From positions 124,001 to 188,000 of the forward strand of contig JAHPZE010000005.1 of the NCBI GenBank assembly GCA_019058365.1: DNA of 64,000 nucleotides, read 5' to 3'. Made by a program: the position numbers and the translations under genes. Positions 28,160 to 38,199 of the stretch are shown piece after piece (the first letter of the stretch is position 1; the number at the start of each line of letters is the position of its first letter). The notes beneath the pieces are model-generated. The model worked only from the letters and a program-made list of their open reading frames with translations, was not told where the DNA came from and ran no database searches. The stretch comes from Promethearchaeota archaeon. GTDB taxonomy: Archaea; Asgardarchaeota; Lokiarchaeia; Sigyniarchaeales; SOKP01.

Positions 28160-31100
28160 ATGAGAAGAAAACAAACATATTGCATTCTAATATTGTTAAT
28201 TCTTTCAATGTCAATATCTGGTTTATTTTTTAATGAAATAAATTCAAAAGAGAGCTCAATCGATTTATCAGAAAATTTGAATGATGAATCTAATCCAATA
28301 GTCTCAAATAATTATCAAAAGAATATTATTGTTTTTTTCAATTCACCATCTTATAGTGATACAGTAAAGGATCGTTTTGAGTTCTATGGTGGTACAATAA
28401 AAAAAGAATGGAATAATCAATTCGACTCGATTTCAGGATTTGCTGGTTATATGCCTCTTGAAATAAATCTAATTGGGTTTCAAAATGAGTTTCCTGAAGC
28501 TAAAATAGAAAATGATGAGATTTTGGAGGCTCAAATGAATTATGCATCTGTTCAATCAGGAGCTATTAATACTACATGGTATTTGAATGGCTTAAAAGGT
28601 AATACTAATTCTTCCATAGCAGTGTTGGATACTGGAATTAACCCTAATCATGATTTCTTGAGAGGTGTTATTGTTGGTTGGGAAAATTTTGTTGACATAC
28701 AACCGATATCAGATGATAATGGCCATGGAACTTTTATCTCATCTGTTATTGCTGGGACTGGTAAGGATAAGTATGATTCAAATTATCCTTCAACAATCAA
28801 AATTAAGGGGAATTATTCTCACATAGAATTATTTGATGAATATTCAGTTTCAAAAAATTATACTCTAAAAATAATTTCATTTAATGCATCAAAAGTAGGT
28901 TCAAATATTATAATTAATTCATCATGGAATTTGGAAGATGGTGGAATAGATAACTTCTGGGTTGAATTATATTATGATAATACGCTTGTTAATTATTCTC
29001 ATAATGAAATTCAAGATACCAATTATACAATAAACCATCCACTTACATTAGATAATATAGGTGTTTATGATATATATATAAAATACCATAAATTGCTTCA
29101 AGCTAAGCCAATTTTCTCATTTAATTCAAAAATTTCTTATTTTCCTGAAGTATATACCGAAAATAGAAATCATTTTACAGGTATCGCAAATGCTACTAAA
29201 ATTGTCGCTTATAAAATTTTAAATCAATCTGGAATGGGATGCACTTCTGATTTAATATCCGCATTCGCAAGTGTTATACAAAACAGAAGTAAATATCATA
29301 TAGTAAGTGTTTGTTTAAGTGTTGGCACTTTAGGAGAAGATATAGAAGCAGTAAATTCTGTAATAAATGAAGTAATAGAGAAGGGTATCTTAGTGGTAAT
29401 TGCAGCTGGAAATACAGGCATAGAAATCTCAGATTCACTGAATAAATTAGCTGAAAACAAAAACGCTATTGTTGTTGGTGCTACAAATGATAAAGATCAA
29501 GTTACCTCTTACAGTAGTATGGGAAAAGAAATCGATAGTATCATTAAACCTGATATTGTTGCTCCTGGTGGTAGCAAGATACCTAATCATCGTTCAGTAA
29601 TTGCTGCTGATAAAGAAATAGATAAAGCTACATCTTCTTATGGAACTTCAATTGCTACAGCTATAGTCTCTGCTTCGATTAATCTTTTGATAGAAGCAAG
29701 ATGGGATACATGGAATCAATGGAATAATCTAAATTTAACAGAATGGGTTAAATACATAAAGGCATTTCTCTTAATGACTGCTTCAGAAACTAACCTTGAA
29801 AGAGAGGACGACCCGGCTACCACGATTGATGAAAGTTCCTACTCTCCATCTTTATCTCTTGCTCCTTTGACAAGTGGTTTAAAAGATATTCATGAAGGTT
29901 ATGGTAGATTAAACATTCAAGCTGCCATTGATGCTCTAACAAAAATTATTAAGGTAAATAATTCAATTAATGGAAATTTATTAAGTTCACAAGAAGATCC
30001 TTTAGGAACACATGTGTTTGCTCGACAAGTTGAGCTGATTGAGGATGTCCAATATAATTTTAGTTTATCAACAGCAGATTCACATGCTAATTTTAATATG
30101 TTTCTGTTTTCAAATGAATCAAATCAGTATGGAGAACCGATTTTATTAGGGTCTTCGAGAAAATGGTATAGTAATTTTGATAACTTCTATTTTATTCCAA
30201 AGAATAATCAAACCAATTGCGTAATCGTTGTTAAAGCAATTGAGGGAAACAGTGATTTTACCTTGAATATATCTATTGTAGAAAATTATTTTACACCAGA
30301 ATTGAAAATACCCGAAATAAATTATTTGGGAGGTTCTAAAAATACAACTGTAATGAGTCTCCAAGAATTAATGGGAAATGAACCTAAAAAGAACTATAGT
30401 ATTGATAGCTATAGGTTTTATATTGAATATTATGATAATGATACTTCCAATGTTCCTCCACAAGAAGTTTATGTCTCCATTATAGAAACTTCTGAAAACT
30501 ATACTTTAACTCAATACTACCCTACTGATAACAATTATACTGATGGAGCCTTATTTGTAAGTGATTATGTTCAATTTTCTAAACCAAGAATATATCAATA
30601 TTTTTTCGTTGCTAGCGATGGTAAATTTAAAACGCTCTATCCAGAAACAGGTTGCCTTAACATAACAATTGAGTTTCCTACGGATAGTATCCAATTCCCG
30701 CATCAATATAGTTTTAATGAAGGAATTGGTAATTGGAGCTATACAGGTACTGGATGGGAATTACTTAACCAAAGCAATGATATTGATAATAGATCTAGGA
30801 TATATGAGAATTCATGGAATTCTTTATATTTTGGAATATACCATAATTATCCAAGGAACTATACATATCAACCCATTAACCTGATTGAAGATCCCTTCCC
30901 AAATGGTTCTTTAATAAGCCCTTTATTTAACTTAACAAATATTAATGAGAACACTACAAATCCGTATGCTAAATTTGGATTAAGAACAAGTATAAATGCT
31001 GGAGACTTTATTTATTTACAGATCAATCTAAATTGGACTGGTTGGATAACTTTAAAAACATATACTAACGTAGAGGATGAATGGTTTTTGGAAGAAATAA

Positions 31101-32959
31101 ATTTAACTCAATATATTGGAAATTTTATTCAATTTAGGTTCGAATCTAATCTGGATGATACGTCTGATTCAAGAAATTATAAAGGATTTATTATAGATTA
31201 TTTTGCTATTGAAAATTATACTAATAGAAATTCACCATCAATATTTTTCAATCCATATACGGATATTTCCTCAACTCAAGATTCAAAATATCAGAAGTAT
31301 ACATTTTCATGTGAATATTTTGATTTGGATAATAATTATCCCGATTTTATATATTTAGAGATGAGTGATACAAATTACACTATGTATAATATTTTTGGTG
31401 ATTGGAATGCTAGCTCTAATATTTTGGGAGATTATGGTATATATTTTATAAAATCCTTAACATTGGAAGATATCTCAAATCAATCATTTAGGTTCCATGT
31501 TTCAGATGGATTTAATATAATTACGACTTCATGGTATAATAAAAATAATTCTCTTTTTGAATTCATTAATCCAAATCCTTTACAATTTAAGGTCTTAATG
31601 GATAACAAGTACATAGGATACAGTTTTTCAAATATAGATCTATCTGATTACTATGTGTCTGGTACTCCACCTCCAAAAGAAACAACGGCATGGTTTAGAG
31701 GAGATAATAGTTGGCATCCAATAATTCGATATGGAAATCCTCTGCTTTATGGAGGGATTGGCCAGAGTTTTGGGGGTTCTGAGCAAGGATATGGCTCTAA
31801 TTGGGATATAAATTTAATTACTCATCCACTCCATTTGGAGAGTGAATATAAGGTTTACTTAGAATTTGATTATGAAATTTCATTACAGAATGAATATTAT
31901 CAACCTGAAGATCAACTAGATAAATGTAATATATCATTATCAAAAGATTTTGGTAAAACTTGGATCGTGTTAAAAGAATTTACATATGATAGTGAAGACC
32001 TTATTGGTAGTAGTAAAATTGATATTTCCCAATATTCTGATGAAGATATAATGATAATGTTCACATTACATTCAAATGATAATGTAATTGGCTTAGGTTA
32101 TGGATGGTTATTATCAAATATCTATATAGGGTACGATAAATCAACAGATTTTATAGCTCCAGAAATTAAAATTATAAATCCAAAATCTGATAGTACAATT
32201 AAATCATTAATTATAATAGAAGCAAATATTTCTGATAATGTTAGGTTAGATGAATCAAGAATTTATATATATCTTAATGGTAAGAGTATTGACAGAAATA
32301 AACTCACATTTAATAGTACTACTCATAATTTAAAGTTTAATTGGGACACCAAGAAATATAATGATGGAACATATGAAATTAAAGTAGTAGCTTATGATGT
32401 AGAAGGGAATATTGGAGAAGAAATCATAGTAGTTAAAGTCAATAATATGAAGTGGTGGAGTACATGGAGTCCATACATTATCATAATTGCGTCTGTTATT
32501 GTTATTGGAATTATCATTTATATTATCTCAGAAAAAAAGGGTAAACTTTGGATTGGTAGAATAAAAGACAGTCGTGCTGAAAAAATAAGAATAAAAGATA
32601 TTGATAAAGATCAAGTAATAGAACGGATAGAATTAATTGAACATGAAGTAGAACTAGCAAGACCTTTAACATTGTACTGTAAATCATGTAAATCTTGGTT
32701 CTTTTCATCGAAATTTGATATAATATGCCCAGTTTGTGAACATGATCAAATTTACGCAGCATATTTATGTGAGAACTGCAAAAAATGGTATTTCAAGGAT
32801 GAACCCAGCGAAAATTATTATTGCAAAAATAAAACATGTGAAGGTGTGAGGTTAATTAGGCGGAAAAAAGAAGAAATTCAAGAACTTTTAGCTAAAGAGG
32901 GAAAAGTCCTTAAAAAGTTTAAGAGTAAGGAGAAAAAATTTAGTATTTTAGATGTTTAA
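28160..32959 (+). CDS. membrane-anchored subtilisin-like (S8) protease with cytoplasmic zinc ribbons
   Basis: A 1599-residue multi-domain protease. An N-terminal signal/anchor and a propeptide-like region precede the S8 domain with D157 (VLDTGIN), H189 (DDNGHGT) and S497 (SYGTSIA). An insertion of ~120 residues (~210-335) splits the domain between His and Ser. Then come long beta-rich exterior regions (~600-1430) with Ig-like and sugar-binding-like segments, one span (~1436-1460), and a cytosolic tail carrying CKSC...CPVC and CENC...CKNKTC zinc ribbons followed by a basic helix. Gap to the previous gene 12 bases. The tail implies contact with, or sensing by, cytosolic partners. Confidence 0.88.
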   Translation: MRRKQTYCILILLILSMSISGLFFNEINSKESSIDLSENLNDESNPIVSNNYQKNIIVFFNSPSYSDTVKDRFEFYGGTIKKEWNNQFDSISGFAGYMPLEINLIGFQNEFPEAKIENDEILEAQMNYASVQSGAINTTWYLNGLKGNTNSSIAVLDTGINPNHDFLRGVIVGWENFVDIQPISDDNGHGTFISSVIAGTGKDKYDSNYPSTIKIKGNYSHIELFDEYSVSKNYTLKIISFNASKVGSNIIINSSWNLEDGGIDNFWVELYYDNTLVNYSHNEIQDTNYTINHPLTLDNIGVYDIYIKYHKLLQAKPIFSFNSKISYFPEVYTENRNHFTGIANATKIVAYKILNQSGMGCTSDLISAFASVIQNRSKYHIVSVCLSVGTLGEDIEAVNSVINEVIEKGILVVIAAGNTGIEISDSLNKLAENKNAIVVGATNDKDQVTSYSSMGKEIDSIIKPDIVAPGGSKIPNHRSVIAADKEIDKATSSYGTSIATAIVSASINLLIEARWDTWNQWNNLNLTEWVKYIKAFLLMTASETNLEREDDPATTIDESSYSPSLSLAPLTSGLKDIHEGYGRLNIQAAIDALTKIIKVNNSINGNLLSSQEDPLGTHVFARQVELIEDVQYNFSLSTADSHANFNMFLFSNESNQYGEPILLGSSRKWYSNFDNFYFIPKNNQTNCVIVVKAIEGNSDFTLNISIVENYFTPELKIPEINYLGGSKNTTVMSLQELMGNEPKKNYSIDSYRFYIEYYDNDTSNVPPQEVYVSIIETSENYTLTQYYPTDNNYTDGALFVSDYVQFSKPRIYQYFFVASDGKFKTLYPETGCLNITIEFPTDSIQFPHQYSFNEGIGNWSYTGTGWELLNQSNDIDNRSRIYENSWNSLYFGIYHNYPRNYTYQPINLIEDPFPNGSLISPLFNLTNINENTTNPYAKFGLRTSINAGDFIYLQINLNWTGWITLKTYTNVEDEWFLEEINLTQYIGNFIQFRFESNLDDTSDSRNYKGFIIDYFAIENYTNRNSPSIFFNPYTDISSTQDSKYQKYTFSCEYFDLDNNYPDFIYLEMSDTNYTMYNIFGDWNASSNILGDYGIYFIKSLTLEDISNQSFRFHVSDGFNIITTSWYNKNNSLFEFINPNPLQFKVLMDNKYIGYSFSNIDLSDYYVSGTPPPKETTAWFRGDNSWHPIIRYGNPLLYGGIGQSFGGSEQGYGSNWDINLITHPLHLESEYKVYLEFDYEISLQNEYYQPEDQLDKCNISLSKDFGKTWIVLKEFTYDSEDLIGSSKIDISQYSDEDIMIMFTLHSNDNVIGLGYGWLLSNIYIGYDKSTDFIAPEIKIINPKSDSTIKSLIIIEANISDNVRLDESRIYIYLNGKSIDRNKLTFNSTTHNLKFNWDTKKYNDGTYEIKVVAYDVEGNIGEEIIVVKVNNMKWWSTWSPYIIIIASVIVIGIIIYIISEKKGKLWIGRIKDSRAEKIRIKDIDKDQVIERIELIEHEVELARPLTLYCKSCKSWFFSSKFDIICPVCEHDQIYAAYLCENCKKWYFKDEPSENYYCKNKTCEGVRLIRRKKEEIQELLAKEGKVLKKFKSKEKKFSILDV

Positions 32960-32991
32960 AATAAAAATTAAAAATTCATAATAAAAAAGGC

Positions 32992-35967
32992 ATGGATATA
33001 AGAAATTTTCTATATAGGTTAAGAAAACGAATAAATCTACAATTTCTCAAACATTCTTGGCTTGATCTCAAGCGAGATAAAACTAAAGTTATATTCGGGA
33101 TAAGTGGTATCGCAATTTCATTATTTTTATTGACTGTTATTGGAATGTTAAATGATACAGTGAATTATAATTATCTTTTATATGTTACTTCAACAACAGG
33201 AAAATCTGATATTATGATTACACGTACAATTCAGACCGATTTAACGTTTGATCCTTTCTATGATGAAGACATTATAAATAATGAATTAAAGGATATTGAG
33301 GGCGTTGATGAACTATTTCCCCGAATTATGATGTTAGTAACATGTACTTCAGAAAATATTAACACAAGCGGTACCTTACAATTTTATGGTCTTGATTTTA
33401 TAAAGGAAGCTGAAAATGGTAACCTGGGAGATTTATTTATAGTTGATGATGAAGGAAAAGAAACCAATGAAGTTTATGATGATGAACCAGATGATGGTGA
33501 ATGTGTAATATTATTAAATGTAGCAGAGATCCTTAATGTTACCAGGGGCGATATAATACACTTAGAATATCAAAATTATGAATTAAATTTAACTGTTGCT
33601 GAAATTTGTATTCAAAATCTTAGATTTATGCAATTCGAAACTTCTTTAATTCTTGTTAATTTACAACAAGCTCAAGAATTTTTGCAAAGAGAAAATCAAA
33701 TAAATTTTATAGTCGGAACAATTAAAAATCCTAAAATTGTCTATGATGCTAGTGATTTAACGTTAACAACAAGAAGACTTCGAATAATCGGTACAAGGGT
33801 ACAAGAAAGGTTGGATCTAAACGAATTTTCCATAAGTTTACCAAAATTAGACGAACTTGAAAGTGGTCAATTTATGCTAATGATGGTAACAATAATATTT
33901 TGGTTTATCATAATTCTTTCAATGCTTATAACAGGTATTTTAATAAATAGCATACTTTCTACTTCGGCTGAAGAGCGCGTGCGTGAATTTGGAATTGTTC
34001 GAGTGGTTGGGAGTAAAAAAATATATCCTATGAAAATGGTTTTATTTGAAGGGGTTATGTTAGGGGTGTTTGGATCGATTATCGGAATGATACTTGGATT
34101 TGCATTGATGAGACCTATAGCACAATCCATATTTCCTATGTATCACTTTCAATTTGAGTTTGCTGACGTAGAATGGGTCATTCAACCTGATACACTCATT
34201 TTAACCTTTTCAATAGGTATATTAGTGTCCTTAGGAGTAGCTTTAATACCTGCTCTTAGAACTGCAAGGGTTGATCTAATTAAATCTATTACTCCTTTTC
34301 AAACTAAAGAAGAAGGTTGGGAAATTAAAAAAGAAGGGAGTATGAATGTTAAAAGTTTTCTTGCGGGAATTTCGATCGCTACTATTGGGATGATAGTCTT
34401 TGTCTTACTACCAAATATCTTTGTCACTGGTGATTATATGTTAACAAATGGACTTTTTATCGGTTTACTTGCTGCTATAGTAATCGGGTTAGTATTTGCT
34501 TCAGTTGGAATAATACCACTAATTCAGAGAATTTTTTTAGGAGTAATTTCACCGGCTATAAAAAAGTATAGTAGTATCATTGGCATTTCCTTAAAGCGTT
34601 ATAGAAGACGTAATACTAGTACTGTTGTTATGTTTGCTATTAGTTTTTCATTTATTTTTTTCCTTACAAGCGTTACTAAAATGCAATCAGCTAATACAGC
34701 ACTAAATTTAAAATTTCAATACGGGTCAGATTTAGTTTTAATGAATCAAGAATTATATAGTCCTGAGAGTGCTCTTACTCTTGAAATGGCTGATGAATTA
34801 AAAGAATTAGCGGGAGTGGATAAATTAGCGATTTCACTTCATAATACATTCGATCTTCAAGCCACACTAGCAGCGATGTTTGAAGTTAGTGAAGGACAAG
34901 TAGGTTTTTCGGGTGGATCATCAGAAGAAATGATGATGGGTATGTTTCAATTCTATACAACTCAAGAAGAGATAAAATTCAAAACTACAGCAGGAGATAT
35001 AATGGATTTTGATGTCGTGGATGCTGGATTTATAGGTATTAATGAAGATTTTGTTGATTTAATTGATAAGAAATTATTAATATGGAAAAGTACTGGAAGT
35101 AGTACTTCATATTCTTTTAATGAATTATTTAATTATAATAATACATGTATTATAGCAAAATCTATTGCGAGTAGACTCGGTATCCAGGATGTAGGAGAAT
35201 ATGTACGAATAACGTTCTATGATCCAAAAATAGAAGATCATCCTGGGAATGTTACTCTATTTAGGGTTGTAGGAATCTCGGGAGGAATTCCTGGATTTTA
35301 TAATTTCCGAACTAATGAGATGTCAGCTAATGGAGGAGGTGTAATGGTCTCATTAGACAATTATATACGCCTAATGAAAATAAAGAATCCTGGAGAGAGT
35401 AATATGATTTTAGATAAAGTATTCATAAATTTGATTGATAATACAGAGGAAAATATTGAAGAAACTAAAGATGATATTCGTATAATGTATCAAGATAAAG
35501 ATATACTTATTGATGATGCAATTTCTAAAATAAACTTCATGGAATCGATGACTGAAAGACAGAGTTTTTTGATGGAGTTGATTCTGATGTTTACGATAAT
35601 AATAAGCATTTTTGGGTTAGTTAGTAGCATGTATGCAATTATATTGGAGAGAAAGTTTGAAATTGGAATCCTTCGGTCAATGGGTATGAAAGTTAGAAAT
35701 GTTAGAAATATGTTTTTAATTGAAAGTATGACTATTTTGCTCGCCGCAGGAATTATGGGGACCATTATTGGATCATATAGTGCATATCTCCTTCAAACAA
35801 CTATAAGCTTAATGACAGAGATGCCGGTGATCTTCACAATTCCTATGGATACATTACTCAGAGTTTTTATTTTATCAATCTCTTTTGCATTTCTAGGAAC
35901 TTATGTGATCTTAATCAAATATTTCTATAAGAAAACCATAATGGACATATTCCGCCAAACATTCTAA
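32992..35967 (+). CDS. FtsX/MacB-like permease 2 (two-unit, about 990 residues)
   Basis: A paralogue of permease 1 with the same two-unit layout: a first span (~residues 35-60), an exterior domain, three spans (~295-430), central spans, a second exterior domain (~585-850) with a Gly/Met-rich loop (FSGGSSEEMMMGMFQF), and three last spans. Coupling segments AEERVREFGIVRVVGSKKIY and LERKFEIGILRSMGMKVRN match the family. The single ATPase at the operon start may serve both permeases, giving a heterodimer like LolCE. It starts at ATG 32992, preceded by AAAAAGG. It is the last gene of the operon; the next gene is on the other strand. Confidence 0.9.
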   Translation: MDIRNFLYRLRKRINLQFLKHSWLDLKRDKTKVIFGISGIAISLFLLTVIGMLNDTVNYNYLLYVTSTTGKSDIMITRTIQTDLTFDPFYDEDIINNELKDIEGVDELFPRIMMLVTCTSENINTSGTLQFYGLDFIKEAENGNLGDLFIVDDEGKETNEVYDDEPDDGECVILLNVAEILNVTRGDIIHLEYQNYELNLTVAEICIQNLRFMQFETSLILVNLQQAQEFLQRENQINFIVGTIKNPKIVYDASDLTLTTRRLRIIGTRVQERLDLNEFSISLPKLDELESGQFMLMMVTIIFWFIIILSMLITGILINSILSTSAEERVREFGIVRVVGSKKIYPMKMVLFEGVMLGVFGSIIGMILGFALMRPIAQSIFPMYHFQFEFADVEWVIQPDTLILTFSIGILVSLGVALIPALRTARVDLIKSITPFQTKEEGWEIKKEGSMNVKSFLAGISIATIGMIVFVLLPNIFVTGDYMLTNGLFIGLLAAIVIGLVFASVGIIPLIQRIFLGVISPAIKKYSSIIGISLKRYRRRNTSTVVMFAISFSFIFFLTSVTKMQSANTALNLKFQYGSDLVLMNQELYSPESALTLEMADELKELAGVDKLAISLHNTFDLQATLAAMFEVSEGQVGFSGGSSEEMMMGMFQFYTTQEEIKFKTTAGDIMDFDVVDAGFIGINEDFVDLIDKKLLIWKSTGSSTSYSFNELFNYNNTCIIAKSIASRLGIQDVGEYVRITFYDPKIEDHPGNVTLFRVVGISGGIPGFYNFRTNEMSANGGGVMVSLDNYIRLMKIKNPGESNMILDKVFINLIDNTEENIEETKDDIRIMYQDKDILIDDAISKINFMESMTERQSFLMELILMFTIIISIFGLVSSMYAIILERKFEIGILRSMGMKVRNVRNMFLIESMTILLAAGIMGTIIGSYSAYLLQTTISLMTEMPVIFTIPMDTLLRVFILSISFAFLGTYVILIKYFYKKTIMDIFRQTF

Positions 35968-35994
35968 TAAATAAATTGAATATAAAAAGAAATA

Positions 35995-36585
35995 TTAATT
36001 CATATTTTCTTTTAGGAATCTAATGAATTTAATCCAAGCCAATCCTCTATGAGATATGCTATTTTTTTCTTCAGTTGTTAATTCCGCAAATGTCATACTG
36101 GGCATAACATTAGGTAAAAAAACAGGATCAAATCCAAAACCACCTGAACCTCTTATTGTTCGTGAGATTTTCCCTTGAATCTTCCCTTCAAAAAAGTAGT
36201 TTTTGTTATGGGGTTTAAAATAAAGAGCTATAACTGAAGTAAAATGAGCTTCAGTATTCTCAAAATCATCTATCAATCTCAATAATCCTTTATTACCAAT
36301 GGTTTTCATAATGTAGGAAGAATAAACTCCCGGGAAACCATTTAGGGGTGTATCAACAAAAAATCCAGCATCTTCTACGAAATATGTTCCATCTATTTGG
36401 CCTTTTATGCTATTTAATTTAAATGAAGCCACTTCTTTTATATTGATTGCCTGGATTTCTATTGTTTTAATATTATTTTGTTTTAAATTATATTTTACAT
36501 GTTCTTTTGAGAAAAGATCCAAAATCTCGTTAAATTTATACCCATTTCCAGTTACAAAATAGATCATATTTTCTTCTTGTTTCAT
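35995..36585 (-). CDS. XTP/dITP pyrophosphatase (HAM1/RdgB family)
   Basis: A 196-residue house-cleaning nucleotidase that converts non-canonical purine triphosphates (XTP, ITP, dITP) to monophosphate and pyrophosphate. Seen are VTGNGYKFNE near the N-terminus, EDAGFFVDTPLNGFPGVYSS, IRGSGGFGFDPVFLPN and the C-terminal SHRGLAWIKF. Length is normal for the family. Start at ATG 36585 (MKQEENMIYFVTGN) or the inner ATG at 36567; the second is closer to the family length. The gene is divergent from the uS15-eS1 pair, a neighbour arrangement that is common in archaea. Confidence 0.92.
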   Translation of the reverse strand: MKQEENMIYFVTGNGYKFNEILDLFSKEHVKYNLKQNNIKTIEIQAINIKEVASFKLNSIKGQIDGTYFVEDAGFFVDTPLNGFPGVYSSYIMKTIGNKGLLRLIDDFENTEAHFTSVIALYFKPHNKNYFFEGKIQGKISRTIRGSGGFGFDPVFLPNVMPSMTFAELTTEEKNSISHRGLAWIKFIRFLKENMN

Positions 36586-36767
36586 AATTATTATAATTTT
36601 AAATAATTAATAATCAAAACTAATTGAGCAAGCAAGATTATATTGGATTTGTCTTTTACAACAACAAAATTACAAAATTTTATTTTGTATATTTCTTTAA
36701 TTATTTTAAATCGTTATATTTTTAATCTCAATATTAATCTGTAAAACACAGGAGAATTAAAAAAGAA

Positions 36768-37226
36768 ATGGCCCGGATGCACAGTAGAAAAAAGGGGAGT
36801 AGTGGGTCAACTAGACCTGCCAGATTGGAGAAACCAGAATGGATAGAACTCGCACCAGAGGAAGTTGAAAGCGAAGTAGTTAAACTGGCAAGAAGAGGAC
36901 ACTCAAAATCTATGATCGGAACAATAATGAGAGATTCTCGGGGTGTACCGCTAGTTAAAGTTGTAGCTGGTAAAAAAATTAGTCAGATTCTCAAAGAAAA
37001 TGAGATTGATACACCTTTGCCAGAAGAATTAGCAAATTTAGTACGAAAAGCCTTAGCTATAAGAAAACATCTCGAGTCAAATCATAAAGACTTAGAAGCG
37101 AAAAAAGGTCTTAATAGAACAGAATCGAAAATCTACCGATTAATAAAATACTACAAAAAGAAAAAGATAATGCCTCAAGATTTCAAATACGACGTTGAAA
37201 AGATAAGAACATTAGTAGCAAGATAA
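36768..37226 (+). CDS. rps15: 30S ribosomal protein uS15 (S15/S13e)
   Basis: A 152-residue archaeal-type uS15 of the small subunit. The archaeal N-terminal extension (MARMHSRKKGSSGSTRP) and the body (PEWIELAPEEVE, ARRGHSKSMIGTIMRD, LNRTESKIYRLIKYYKKKK) are clearly recognisable. An AGGAGAA sequence at ~36750 precedes ATG 36768. It is followed by eS1 after 14 bases, an operon arrangement found across archaea. Confidence 0.97.
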   Translation: MARMHSRKKGSSGSTRPARLEKPEWIELAPEEVESEVVKLARRGHSKSMIGTIMRDSRGVPLVKVVAGKKISQILKENEIDTPLPEELANLVRKALAIRKHLESNHKDLEAKKGLNRTESKIYRLIKYYKKKKIMPQDFKYDVEKIRTLVAR

Positions 37227-37228
37227 AT

Positions 37229-37233
37229 GGAGG
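37229..37233 (+). promoter_or_regulatory. Shine-Dalgarno site of the eS1 gene
   Basis: GGAGG ends seven bases before the GTG at 37241 and decides this start. It overlaps the space just after the uS15 stop. Confidence 0.7.
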
Positions 37234-37240
37234 ATTTAAA

Positions 37241-38056
37241 GTGAGTTCAAAAGCAAGGAAAAAAAAAGTAAAAACAAAGAAAGTTACTTTCAAAGATAAA
37301 AACTGGTACTCTGTTGTAGCCAGTAAGAACTTTAACTTTAAACCTATTGGTGAAGTTATTGGTTTGGAAGATAATTTGATTGGAAGAACCCTAGAGACTT
37401 TATTATATGATTTTACGGGAAAATATTCTGATATAAGTTTAAAGTTAAAATTTCAAATTACAGATATCCATGAAGAAGCGAAAAAATGTAATACCGTATT
37501 CCAAGGTCATAGTTACACAAACGATTTTATTCGATCCCTTATTGGAAGGGGGAGCACAAAAATCCAGACGATAAAAAATTTAACAACAAAGGATGGATAT
37601 ATTTTTCGAATTACGATGTTATGTACTACTATAAAGAGAGCTAGAAGTAGTCAACAGATATTAATTAGAAAAATAATGAGAGAGATATTAGCAGAGTTCG
37701 CAAAAAGTTTAAATCATGAAAAATTTATTGCTGGAATCATTTTCGGTGAGTTTCAAAATCAAATTCAACGTGTTGCAAAAACAATATATCCATTATCCAA
37801 CGCCGTCTTAATTAAGAGCAAATTAGTTTCAATGCCTGAAGGAGGGAAGGATAAGGAAATTCCCGATGACCAATTTGAGATTGTAGAAGTTGATGTTAAA
37901 AGATCTAGAAAATCAGAAATTAAAAGATCTGAAAGAATTAACGTAAAAAAGTTAGCACAATCTTCAAATAGAACTCGAAGCGATAGTTCACAAGGGTTGG
38001 ACTCCCCTACAGAAGAAATTGATGATGAAGAATCGGAAGAACCTAGCCTTGAATAA
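37241..38056 (+). CDS. rps3ae: 30S ribosomal protein eS1 (S3Ae)
   Basis: A 271-residue protein of the small subunit, present in archaea and eukaryotes only. A lysine-rich start (MSSKARKKKVKTKK) is followed by the S3Ae core with NWYSVVASKNF, GRTLETLLYDFTG, and IRSLIGRGSTKI. It uses a GTG start with a clear GGAGG upstream. The last ~60 residues are a basic then acidic tail (PTEEIDDEESEEPSLE) that is longer than in many archaeal S3Ae; this is seen in the sequence, its function is not known. It forms a two-gene operon with uS15. Confidence 0.96.
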   Translation: MSSKARKKKVKTKKVTFKDKNWYSVVASKNFNFKPIGEVIGLEDNLIGRTLETLLYDFTGKYSDISLKLKFQITDIHEEAKKCNTVFQGHSYTNDFIRSLIGRGSTKIQTIKNLTTKDGYIFRITMLCTTIKRARSSQQILIRKIMREILAEFAKSLNHEKFIAGIIFGEFQNQIQRVAKTIYPLSNAVLIKSKLVSMPEGGKDKEIPDDQFEIVEVDVKRSRKSEIKRSERINVKKLAQSSNRTRSDSSQGLDSPTEEIDDEESEEPSLE

Positions 38057-38199
38057 TAATTTTTTTATATTTATACATAAGAAGCTTATTAATTTTTGAG
38101 AAAGAAGGTTTAATTTATGAAGATTAATCCATTAATTACATATATTAAGAATATTTTTTAAAATCCAAGTAATAAGTGTCTTATAATTAACTCTAATAA

